Positions 1 through 6,112 of a stretch of 6,962 nucleotides of DNA are shown here, one piece after another. The position numbers and the translations under genes are program-made. Each line of letters starts with the position of its first letter. Positions within the stretch are counted from its first letter, which is position 1. Below the pieces are notes generated by a model, which was not told the DNA's origin, did no database searches, and worked only from the letters and a program-made list of their open reading frames with translations. The stretch comes from Mageeibacillus sp. UBA3781 (GTDB lineage Bacteria; Bacillota; Clostridia; Saccharofermentanales; Saccharofermentanaceae): NCBI GenBank assembly GCA_002368805.1, contig DFFH01000037.1, positions 1 to 6,962 of the forward strand, read 5' to 3'.

Positions 1-938
1 CCCTTCATAGTTACGAGGAGGGAGATGAGGTCGCCATAGACACGGCCTGTCTTACCACGGGTGAGCTCGGCAACATCCGGGTTCTTTTTCTGTGGCATCA
101 TGGAAGAGCCCGTTGAATAGGCATCATCGAGCTCGATGAACTTGAATTCCTGGGAAGAGTAGAGAATGATCTCCTCCGAGAGACGAGAAAGATGCATCAT
201 GAGAAGGGAAGCAAAAGATGCAAGCTCGATAGCCCAGTCACGATCGGCAACACCATCCAGAGAATTCAGTGTAACACCGCTCATGCCCAGCTGATCGGCA
301 ACGAATTGTCTGTCGAGAGGATAGGTGGTTCCCGCAAGAGCCCCGGATCCTAAAGGAGAGATATTCGTTCTGGCGATGGCCTCGTCGAGACGGTCCATAT
401 CACGGCCGAACATCTGGATATACGCCATCAGATAGTGTGCGAAAGTAATGGGCTGTGCACGCTGAAGATGTGTGTACCCCGGCATATATGTCTCGGTGTT
501 GTCTTTAGCGATATCGATGAGTGTATCGCGGAGCTGCCCGAGAAGAGACTGGATCTCCTTGGCTTCATCGACCGCATAGAGACGCTGGTCGAGAGCGACC
601 TGGTCGTTCCTGGATCGTCCGGTGTGAAGGCGCTTCCCGGCATCGCCGATACGGTTGGTGAGTTCTTCTTCGATGAACATATGGATATCTTCCGCATCGG
701 AATCGAAGGTGAGCTTACCGGACTCGATATCGTCGAGGATAGAAAGAAGACCGCTCTTGATGGAGTCCGCGTCTTCCTGGGAGATGATGCCCTGTTTCGC
801 GAGCATGCTGCTATGCGCGACGGAGCCTTCGATGTCCTGCTTATACATTCTGCAGTCAAACGGGAGAGACGAGTTGAAATCGTTGACCGCCTTATCGGTC
901 GCCTTTTCAAATCTGCCTGCCCACATTTTCTTAGCCAT
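1..938 (-). CDS. argH: Argininosuccinate lyase, N-terminal 312 residues (3' end beyond window)
   Basis: ArgH splits argininosuccinate into arginine and fumarate, the last step of arginine synthesis; it is a cytoplasmic homotetramer of the fumarase/aspartase superfamily. Reading leftwards from the ATG at 938-936, the protein begins MAKKMWAGRFEKATDKAVN, the typical ArgH N-terminus. The conserved HTGRSRNDQ block is at residues 105-113. The superfamily signature GSSMMPQKKNP, the mobile loop carrying the catalytic serine, is at residues 277-287. The reading frame is open to the window edge, ending at ...VTMKG, where family members continue with LP. Full-length ArgH is about 460 residues, so roughly the last third is missing only because the window stops. 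A GGGA element 7 nt upstream of the ATG supports the start. The gene is divergent from the hydrogenase-maturation genes and on the same strand as argG, but not next to it. The identification is very secure. Confidence 0.97.
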   Translation of the reverse strand, partial: MAKKMWAGRFEKATDKAVNDFNSSLPFDCRMYKQDIEGSVAHSSMLAKQGIISQEDADSIKSGLLSILDDIESGKLTFDSDAEDIHMFIEEELTNRIGDAGKRLHTGRSRNDQVALDQRLYAVDEAKEIQSLLGQLRDTLIDIAKDNTETYMPGYTHLQRAQPITFAHYLMAYIQMFGRDMDRLDEAIARTNISPLGSGALAGTTYPLDRQFVADQLGMSGVTLNSLDGVADRDWAIELASFASLLMMHLSRLSEEIILYSSQEFKFIELDDAYSTGSSMMPQKKNPDVAELTRGKTGRVYGDLISLLVTMK

Positions 939-976
939 AGGTAAATCCCTGCCTTTATGTCATGTTTTTCTGGATA

Positions 977-985
977 ATCATACCA
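977..985 (-). promoter_or_regulatory. Candidate argH promoter (extended -10)
   Basis: On the minus strand the sequence reads TGGTATGAT, an extended -10 element (TGN followed by TATGAT, 5 of 6 to consensus). No good -35 is visible upstream, as is common for extended -10 promoters. Transcription would start near 970 and give a leader of about 30 nt before the argH ATG. I searched by eye for an ArgR operator around it and found no convincing ARG box. Confidence 0.4.
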
Positions 986-1029
986 CAATTATGGCTGCCT
1001 TTGGTATCTATAGAAGTAAATAATGTGTA

Positions 1030-1057
1030 TTGACAAAAAAGACTTGTGTTCTATAAT
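1030..1057 (+). promoter_or_regulatory. Near-consensus sigma-A promoter for the TM1266-type gene and hydG
   Basis: TTGACA at 1030-1035 and TATAAT at 1052-1057 both match the consensus perfectly and are separated by 16 bp. The predicted start site is near 1064, which leaves a leader of about 120 nt before the ATG at 1186. A promoter this strong, followed by a terminator, suggests that control acts downstream of initiation (inference). Confidence 0.8.
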
Positions 1058-1063
1058 TGATTT

Positions 1064-1138
1064 GCCTAAGGGGAAGCGGAATAACTGCTGATAGCAAGGT
1101 GATCATCTTACAAAGATTCTACTGTGCTTATGTGTGTT
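1064..1138 (+). promoter_or_regulatory. Structured 5' leader, possible attenuator or riboswitch of unknown class
   Basis: This stretch lies between a strong promoter and an intrinsic terminator, so it is placed where an attenuator's sensing region would be. Short hairpins can be drawn by eye: AGCGG/CTGCT around an AATAA loop, TGCT/AGCA around GAT, and ATCTT/AAGAT around ACA. Some of these are mutually exclusive. A near-palindrome occupies 1094-1111. GTGA at 1099-1102 could pair with TCAC at 1139-1142 in the terminator's left arm, which would be a weak antiterminator. I considered fluoride, ZTP, THF, c-di-GMP, preQ1, T-box and SAM classes and saw none of their conserved cores. It could instead be a short independent RNA. 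Confidence 0.4.
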
Positions 1139-1170
1139 TCACGTCTTTTCGGGCGTGATTTTTTGTTTTT
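1139..1170 (+). terminator. Intrinsic terminator inside the leader, upstream of the first ORF
   Basis: TCACGTC (1139-1145) pairs with GGCGTGA (1152-1158) over a six-base loop, with one G-U pair. It is followed immediately by six T, a G, and five T (1159-1170). This is a standard Rho-independent terminator. It sits 16 nt before the start codon of the gene its promoter serves, and its T tract abuts the ribosome binding site AGGGGAG at 1171-1177. It cannot terminate argH, which runs the other way from 938. Confidence 0.7.
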
Positions 1171-1185
1171 AGGGGAGTTGATACT

Positions 1186-1449
1186 ATGGAAAACCGCGTG
1201 GCCGTGATCAGCGTAATCGTCGAAGAAGGCGGAGATACAAATGCTCTGAATGCCCTGCTTCATGAATATGGACAGTATATCGTGGGAAGAATGGGGATCC
1301 CGTACAGAAACAGAAAGATCAACATCATCAGCGTCGTGATCGATGCGCCGCAGGATGATATTGCCACACTTTCCGGGAAGATCGGAAGTCTCCCGAATAT
1401 CAGCGTAAAAACCACATATTCTGCCATTAAGGATGAGAAAGAAGGATAA
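1186..1449 (+). CDS. TM1266-family putative iron-only hydrogenase system regulator
   Basis: This is an 87-residue cytoplasmic protein of the TM1266 family, a small ACT/ferredoxin-like fold found almost only beside [FeFe]-hydrogenase maturation genes. Its biochemical role is not established; 'regulator' is the customary family name. The alternating pattern fits the family: strand VAVISVIVEE (5-14), helix NALNALLHEYGQYIVGRMGI (19-38), strand NIISVVIDA (46-54), helix DDIATLSGKIGSL (57-69) and a last strand VKTTYS. AGGGGAG at 1171-1177, 8 nt before the ATG, is a strong ribosome binding site. hydG follows 4 nt after the stop, so the two are almost certainly co-transcribed and probably translationally coupled. 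No DNA-binding helix-turn-helix or ribbon-helix-helix is visible, so any regulatory role is likely by ligand or protein binding (inference). Confidence 0.9.
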   Translation: MENRVAVISVIVEEGGDTNALNALLHEYGQYIVGRMGIPYRNRKINIISVVIDAPQDDIATLSGKIGSLPNISVKTTYSAIKDEKEG

Positions 1450-1453
1450 GAAC

Positions 1454-2902
1454 ATGTATAAGTATGACCCGAAGTCGCTGATTGCCGACGAGTTTATCAA
1501 TGATGAAGAAATCAAGGAAACTCTGGCATATGCCGAAGCAAATAAGAATAATTTCGAACTGATCGATGCGATCCTTGAGAAGGCTCGCCCGGGTAATCTT
1601 CAGGCAGCGGAGCACGGAACGGCTCTGACCCACAGGGAGGCGTCTGTGCTGCTGGCCTGTGAAGATCCGGAGCGCATCAAGAAAATGTTCGAGATCGCAG
1701 AAGAGATCAAGCAGGCATATTACGGAAACCGTATAGTGCTTTTCGCGCCGCTGTATCTCTCGAATTACTGCATCAACGGATGCCTGTACTGCCCGTATCA
1801 TGCGAAGAATAAGACGATCCCGAGAAAGAAACTTACTCAGGAAGAGATCCGTCAGGAGGTTATCGCGCTTCAGGATATGGGTCATAAGAGATTGGCGATC
1901 GAGGCCGGTGAAGACCCGAAGAATAACCCGATCGAGTATATCCTCGAGTGCATCAAGACGATCTACAGCGTTCACCATAAGAATGGTGATATCAGAAGAG
2001 TTAACGTAAATATCGCTGCGACAACAGTAGAGAACTACAGAAAGCTGAAAGAGGCAGGTATCGGTACCTATATCCTCTTCCAGGAAACCTATCACAAAGA
2101 CAGCTACCTCAAGCTTCATCCGACAGGACCGAAGCACGACTATAACTACCACACCGAGGCCATGGACCGCGCCATGGAAGGCGGTATCGACGATGTCGGA
2201 CTGGGAGTGCTTTTCGGACTGGAACTGTATAAATATGAATTTGCCGGACTTATCATGCATGCAGAGCACCTTGAGGCTGTGCATGGCGTAGGCCCGCATA
2301 CCATCAGCGTACCGCGTGTAAAGCGCGCGGATGATATCGATCCGAACGAGTTTGACGGCGGTATCGACGATCAGACATTTGAGAAGATCATTGCCTGCAT
2401 CCGTCTGGCAGTTCCTTACACAGGTATGATCATCTCCACCCGTGAGAGCCAGCAGGTACGTGAGAAGGCCCTGAAAATGGGTATTTCCCAGATCAGTGGC
2501 GCCAGCAGAACATCCGTCGGCGGCTATACGGAAGAAGAGCGTCCGACCGATACCGAACAGTTCGATGTATCCGACCAGAGAACGCTGGATGAAGTCGTCA
2601 GATGGCTGATGGAGACCGACCATGTGCCGTCGTTCTGTACGGCATGCTATCGAGAAGGCCGTACCGGTGACCGTTTCATGAGTCTCTGCAAGAGCGGCCA
2701 GATCTTGAACTGCTGTCATCCGAATGCGCTGATGACCTTGGCGGAATTCCTCGTTGATTATGCATCCGAGGAGACAAAGAAGGTCGGCTGGGCACTGATT
2801 GAGAAGGAGCTTAAGAAGATCCCGAAGGATAACGTCCGCGAGATCTGCGCAAAGCACATCGAGGAGATCAGAAACTCCAACAGCAGAGACTTCCGTTTCT
2901 GA
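1454..2902 (+). CDS. hydG: [FeFe]-hydrogenase maturase HydG (radical SAM tyrosine lyase)
   Basis: HydG is a cytoplasmic radical SAM enzyme that cleaves tyrosine to p-cresol and dehydroglycine, and from the latter makes the CO and CN ligands delivered as an Fe synthon to the [FeFe]-hydrogenase H-cluster. From the ATG at 1454 it has 482 residues, close to the usual length. The radical SAM cluster motif CX3CX2C is at C106, C110 and C113 (CINGCLYC). The C-terminal CX2CX22C motif, which binds the second (dangler-iron) cluster and distinguishes HydG from ThiH, is at C395, C398 and C421. The protein ends in RDFRF, typical of HydG. An upstream in-frame ATG at 1433 would overlap the previous gene and has no spaced ribosome binding site. 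The 1454 start has GAAGGA ending 7 nt before it. Both clusters are intact, so the enzyme should be active. No terminator is evident after the stop, so read-through into the TIR gene is possible. Confidence 0.97.
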   Translation: MYKYDPKSLIADEFINDEEIKETLAYAEANKNNFELIDAILEKARPGNLQAAEHGTALTHREASVLLACEDPERIKKMFEIAEEIKQAYYGNRIVLFAPLYLSNYCINGCLYCPYHAKNKTIPRKKLTQEEIRQEVIALQDMGHKRLAIEAGEDPKNNPIEYILECIKTIYSVHHKNGDIRRVNVNIAATTVENYRKLKEAGIGTYILFQETYHKDSYLKLHPTGPKHDYNYHTEAMDRAMEGGIDDVGLGVLFGLELYKYEFAGLIMHAEHLEAVHGVGPHTISVPRVKRADDIDPNEFDGGIDDQTFEKIIACIRLAVPYTGMIISTRESQQVREKALKMGISQISGASRTSVGGYTEEERPTDTEQFDVSDQRTLDEVVRWLMETDHVPSFCTACYREGRTGDRFMSLCKSGQILNCCHPNALMTLAEFLVDYASEETKKVGWALIEKELKKIPKDNVREICAKHIEEIRNSNSRDFRF

Positions 2903-2923
2903 TACACTGCCGGTTTTTGAAAC

Positions 2924-2952
2924 GTTACAATACGCTTCTTCCATGATACAAT
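2924..2952 (+). promoter_or_regulatory. Promoter candidate for the TIR gene, with an overlapping palindrome
   Basis: GTTACA (2924-2929) and TACAAT (2947-2952) are 4/6 and 5/6 matches to sigma-A boxes with an ideal 17-bp spacer. The predicted start is near 2959, leaving a leader of about 33 nt. A 14-bp imperfect palindrome, TTGAAACGTTACAA (2917-2930, 12 of 14 positions symmetric), covers the -35 box and could be an operator (inference). The promoter suggests that the TIR gene can be expressed separately from hydG. Confidence 0.5.
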
Positions 2953-2991
2953 GATATTGATGTGGCATTGGGTTCATTGGGGGAGAAGATA

Positions 2992-5451
2992 ATGGGTAAA
3001 AAGTTTCGCTACGATGCTTTTATCAGCTATCGTCATTGTTCTCCGGACAGTGAGATAGCAGAGCATCTTCAGAAAAAACTGGAGAGTTTCCGCCTGCCGA
3101 AAGATATAGCCGAGAAGACCCGGAAAACAAGACCTCTTTGTGTATTCCGCGATGAGACCGAGCTTTCCGTCGCAGATGATCTTTCGGAAGCGATCACGTC
3201 TGCCCTCTGGGATTCGAAATATCTGATCTGCGTATGTTCTCCGGAGTATCTGAAATCCGTCTGGTGTATGAAAGAAATCGAAGCTTTCCTTCGTTTCAAT
3301 GACAGAAAGCATATTCTTTTGGTATTGGCAGATGGTGAACCGGATACGGCATTTCCTGAAGTATTGCTTTATGAAGAAGTGTTCCAGATGGGTCCCGACG
3401 GGCACCCTCAAAAAACCAGACAGTACAAGGAGCCGCTGGCAGCCGACTGCAGGGGCGATTCCCTAAGAGACAGAAAAGCAAAGGTAGAGATTTCAGTTGT
3501 TCGACTGATGGCGGTGATCAAGAATATCTCCTACGAAGAGCTTTCCCAAAGACATAGAAAAGAAGCATTCAGCCGGGCAAGAAACCGCGTTCTGGCCGTT
3601 TTCGGAGTTCTTCTTGCGATCATTGCCGTCTGCGTATTCTTCATCATCCGTATCTCCGACCAGAAAGCGCAGATCTCCAGACAGCAGGAGGAACTCCAGG
3701 CCCATAAGGATGAGATCGAAGCGCAAAAGAATACCATACAGCAGAAGTATGAGGATTCGATCGCGGGCATCTCGGAAAACCTTCTTCGTGACGGTAAAAG
3801 AAAAGATGCCGTATATGCGGCAAGAAGCGTACTCCCGGATAATAAGACGGAAGGCTATAGCGATTCTGTCTTAAAAGCTCTCTCCGGCGCGCTGGGGATC
3901 TATGAGTTTCCCGATCTGGTTGTTTCAGACGATTCGATCCAGTTTCCGTGCGCCATATCCAATTACAATGTGTCTCCTTTTGGCGGGTATATTGCGGTTC
4001 TGGGTCTTGACCAGAATAGATTTGTTATGGACGTTTCGAGCGGTAAGATGCTTCTCCGCTATCAGGATACGCAATATGCGGATTGCGTATTTGACGGAGA
4101 CCGCGGAGTCGTGTTTCAAAGAGATAATGAAAACTACAAATATCTCGATTTTGCATCCGGTACGGAAACGGATCTCGGGCTCGGTGATGTGAAACTCATT
4201 TCCGATCCGCTGGGAAACGGATATGCGTCAATAACTGATGATGAAATAGTAATTTTCCGTGGGCCGGAAGCTCTCTGCCGTCTTGATGTACGAGGGGAAT
4301 CGCTGCCGGATACGGTTAAGATCCGATCTTTTGCTTATGTATACTTTTCCATTGATGGGAATGAAGCCTGGATTTTTATTTTTGATCAGGATTCGGGAAC
4401 TACGTATATCTATTCGGCAGATCTTCTTTCCGGAAGTGTGGAGAGACGTTATACGGATCAGTCGGGAATTTATGGGTTCTGTTCGGACGGAAAAACCATG
4501 CTTGGCTTATGTAATACATACTCGTCGAAAAGGAAAATATCTCTTATAGATCTTGATACCGGAGAGCAGAAGGATGCCGAATGGGGAGAATCTTTTAGCG
4601 GATTCATAGTCTGTGGCGACGATATTGTAATATATGATCAGACAACGATATATTTTTTGAACCGGAATCTGGAAGTGATAAGAACGATCGATGTGGATGT
4701 GGATCTTTCTACAAGTGTCCTTACTCCGGATGGAATCGCGATTTTTGACTTAAAAGACGGATGTTATCTTATCCGGGACGGAGAATACCGCTTCTTTGAT
4801 CCGGATGTTGATGATACCAAACTGATCTGGTCAAAAGACTATGCGGATGGAACGCTGTTCCTCAGTACAACAGGGAATAATCAGATCGATACCTTTTCAT
4901 ATAGAGAAACAGATTACCTGAAACCATATGCCGATACTCCGGTTTCTTTTTCGATCCGGAATAAGTTAGACGATCCTGAAATTCCGGCACTTGAGGATAA
5001 GGTGATGAAAAAGGAAAAGGAATTCAGCCGGAACATGATCTATGAAGTGATCATGTGTGAAAATGCAGATTATGCGGCCTTCCAGTTATGGGACGGGGAA
5101 GTCTGTGTATACAGCCGGTCGACAGGTGACCGTGTAAAGACTTTATATCCGGCGGAAGGATATGTCTGGTCGTTCTATTATGATGCATCCTGCGGGAATT
5201 ACTACATCGGAACAGAGAACTCGGTTGAGATTTTTGACAGTGAGTTCAGAAGCATCGGAAGTATATCCGGCTGCAGTCTGTCCGGATACGACGGGGCAAC
5301 AGGGCACCCGGTCGTAACGCATAGGTGGGATGACCTTGATTATTATCTTGTCGTGCCGGTCAGCTATGAAGAACTGATCTCACTTGCCGATGATCTTCTT
5401 TCCGGGTATGAACCCAGTCAGAGGGTAAGGGAAAAGTACGGATTGTCGTAA
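2992..5451 (+). CDS. Membrane-anchored TIR-domain protein with C-terminal beta-propeller-like region
   Basis: This is an 819-residue protein. The TIR domain covers about residues 5-150: strand A box YDAFISYRH (7-15), FRDETELS (52-59), and SVWCMKE (89-95) with the WCxxE glutamate E95, the position that is catalytic in NAD-cleaving TIR domains. A linker with YEELSQRHRK (181-190) and a basic stretch lead to one membrane helix (200-219). A coiled coil follows (about 222-255), then a helical segment LLRDGKRKDAVYAARSVLP (264-282). Residues 310-785 contain repeated strand-rich units of about 40 residues with DG, SG and TG turns, such as VMDVSSGK, IDLDTGE and VYSRSTGD, like WD40/PQQ-type propeller blades. 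The tail, LISLADDLLSG...REKYGL, resembles the end of many WD40-repeat proteins. Basic residues before the helix imply TIR inside and propeller outside. ATG 2992 was chosen for GGGGGAG 6 nt upstream; GTG 2962 lies too close to the promoter. The function is unknown: NAD-dependent signalling or defence is possible but undemonstrated. The propeller half looks more AT-rich than hydG. Confidence 0.85.
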   Translation: MGKKFRYDAFISYRHCSPDSEIAEHLQKKLESFRLPKDIAEKTRKTRPLCVFRDETELSVADDLSEAITSALWDSKYLICVCSPEYLKSVWCMKEIEAFLRFNDRKHILLVLADGEPDTAFPEVLLYEEVFQMGPDGHPQKTRQYKEPLAADCRGDSLRDRKAKVEISVVRLMAVIKNISYEELSQRHRKEAFSRARNRVLAVFGVLLAIIAVCVFFIIRISDQKAQISRQQEELQAHKDEIEAQKNTIQQKYEDSIAGISENLLRDGKRKDAVYAARSVLPDNKTEGYSDSVLKALSGALGIYEFPDLVVSDDSIQFPCAISNYNVSPFGGYIAVLGLDQNRFVMDVSSGKMLLRYQDTQYADCVFDGDRGVVFQRDNENYKYLDFASGTETDLGLGDVKLISDPLGNGYASITDDEIVIFRGPEALCRLDVRGESLPDTVKIRSFAYVYFSIDGNEAWIFIFDQDSGTTYIYSADLLSGSVERRYTDQSGIYGFCSDGKTMLGLCNTYSSKRKISLIDLDTGEQKDAEWGESFSGFIVCGDDIVIYDQTTIYFLNRNLEVIRTIDVDVDLSTSVLTPDGIAIFDLKDGCYLIRDGEYRFFDPDVDDTKLIWSKDYADGTLFLSTTGNNQIDTFSYRETDYLKPYADTPVSFSIRNKLDDPEIPALEDKVMKKEKEFSRNMIYEVIMCENADYAAFQLWDGEVCVYSRSTGDRVKTLYPAEGYVWSFYYDASCGNYYIGTENSVEIFDSEFRSIGSISGCSLSGYDGATGHPVVTHRWDDLDYYLVVPVSYEELISLADDLLSGYEPSQRVREKYGLS

Positions 5452-5454
5452 GCT

Positions 5455-5503
5455 CAGTAAAAAGCGGCTTACCGGGATTCCGGGAAGCCGCTTTGCTTTA
5501 CTG
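5455..5503. terminator. Bidirectional terminator between the convergent TIR and GNAT genes
   Basis: AAAGCGGCTT (5461-5470) pairs perfectly with AAGCCGCTTT (5485-5494). Inside it CCGG (5472-5475) pairs with CCGG (5480-5483) around GATT, and outside it CAGTAA pairs with TTACTG. On the minus strand the stem runs into TTTTT, a good terminator for the GNAT gene. On the plus strand the tail is CTTTGCTTTA, adequate for the TIR gene. The hairpin's outer right edge overlaps the last two codons and stop of the GNAT gene. Confidence 0.85.
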
Positions 5504-5944
5504 CTTGTATGTGTCAACGATTTCCAGATCGACCAGCGCTTTGTTTCTGTAATTGAGATCTTCGCGCAGAGTGAAGCCCTGAGCTTCCCAGAACGCGTTA
5601 CCAAGGTCGTTCGATTTAAAAGCGACCAGAGCGACTTTCTTGATGCCTTCCTTATTCAGGGCATCAAGTGCCATCTCCACAAGTTTGCCCCCGATGCCCA
5701 GCCTTCTGTGGTCCGGAGAAACAGACATATGCTGGATGTAACCACGCCGTCCGTCGTGACCGCAGAGGATCACTCCTGCCACATGACCGCCATCGACGGC
5801 GACAAAAGAAGTGGCCGGATTCCGTTTCAGATATTTCTCAATGCCTTCTTTCGAATCGTCTGTTCTGTTAAGCCCGTTGTGGCAGGCCACCCAGATGTCA
5901 TACACCTCATCATAATCATCAATTGTCATCAGTCTGAATTCCAT
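5498..5944 (-). CDS. GNAT-family N-acetyltransferase
   Basis: This 148-residue, single-domain cytoplasmic enzyme is predicted to transfer an acetyl group from acetyl-CoA to an amine; the substrate cannot be told from sequence. It begins MEFRLMTIDDYDEVYDIW, a typical GNAT strand 1 and helix 1. Motif A is clear: YIQHMSVSPDHRRLGIGGKL (69-88), with the pyrophosphate-binding RRLGIG at 80-85. Motif B is NDLGNAFWEAQGF (112-124), giving the usual helix and GF turn before the last strands. Length is normal and the frame is intact. The ATG at 5944-5942 has GAGGAG about 6 nt upstream on the minus strand. The gene lies downstream of argG on the same strand, separated by about 160 nt containing a large hairpin, so co-transcription is uncertain. 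No clear promoter of its own was seen. It is convergent with the TIR gene, which gives no strong reason to link the two. Confidence 0.92.
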   Translation of the reverse strand: MEFRLMTIDDYDEVYDIWVACHNGLNRTDDSKEGIEKYLKRNPATSFVAVDGGHVAGVILCGHDGRRGYIQHMSVSPDHRRLGIGGKLVEMALDALNKEGIKKVALVAFKSNDLGNAFWEAQGFTLREDLNYRNKALVDLEIVDTYKQ

Positions 5945-5969
5945 AAATAACTCCTCATCTTTGGATTAT

Positions 5970-6112
5970 TCTGATTGCTTTCGTGATACTGATCCATCGT
6001 ATTTTGTAAAAGAAAAGCTTTCGATGTGCCTCCGCAACGCGAAGCGTGAGGACAGCACAAGAAAGCTTTTCCTATTTACAAAAGTATTGAGTCAGAATCG
6101 CGAAAGATCAGA
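5970..6112. repeat. Long imperfect inverted repeat (about 143 bp) between argG and the GNAT gene
   Basis: Nested complementary blocks share one centre near 6042. From inside out they are ACGC/GCGT (6037-6040 with 6044-6047), TGTGC/GCACA (6025-6029 with 6055-6059), an 11-bp perfect block GAAAAGCTTTC/GAAAGCTTTTC (6012-6022 with 6061-6071), and a 9-bp perfect block TTTTGTAAA/TTTACAAAA (6002-6010 with 6075-6083). Outermost, 5970-5992 pairs with 6092-6112 with one mismatch, one G-U and a 2-nt bulge. The right arm includes the argG stop codon. On the minus strand the inner hairpin is followed by a T-rich stretch (TTTTCTTTTAC), so it probably ends the argG transcript. Its length and nested form are also compatible with a small non-coding repeat element. 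Confidence 0.75.

Noticed and set aside
428..988. Overlapping open frames of about 120-190 codons on both strands across the right part of argH
   Set aside because: The argH frame itself, open from 938 to the edge, carries the family motifs. The others are low-complexity shadows rich in Ser and Arg.
1064..1138. Fluoride-type (crcB) riboswitch suggested by a TCTACTG string near the leader's 3' side
   Set aside because: The matching 5' arm and the pseudoknot-forming segments of that class are absent. The shared string is too short to mean anything.
1130..1190. Short open frame starting ATG at 1130 as a leader peptide
   Set aside because: It has no ribosome binding site, runs through the terminator into the next gene out of frame, and shows no run of regulatory codons.
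1433..1453. Upstream ATG for hydG adding seven residues
   Set aside because: It overlaps the preceding gene and has no properly spaced ribosome binding site. GAAGGA is correctly placed for the ATG at 1454.
1427..2977. 516-residue open frame on the minus strand, antisense to hydG
   Set aside because: It is fully explained as a shadow of hydG, whose plus-strand product has both cysteine motifs intact. The antisense product resembles no family I know.
2962..2991. GTG start adding ten residues to the TIR protein
   Set aside because: It lies about 3 nt after the predicted transcription start and lacks a ribosome binding site. The ATG at 2992 has GGGGGAG and begins right at the TIR domain.
2992..5944. 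TIR gene plus GNAT gene as a two-gene phage-defence system
   Set aside because: The genes are convergent with a shared terminator rather than an operon. No recognisable partner such as ThsA or a nucleotide-sensing effector is present, so there is no evidence for a joint function.
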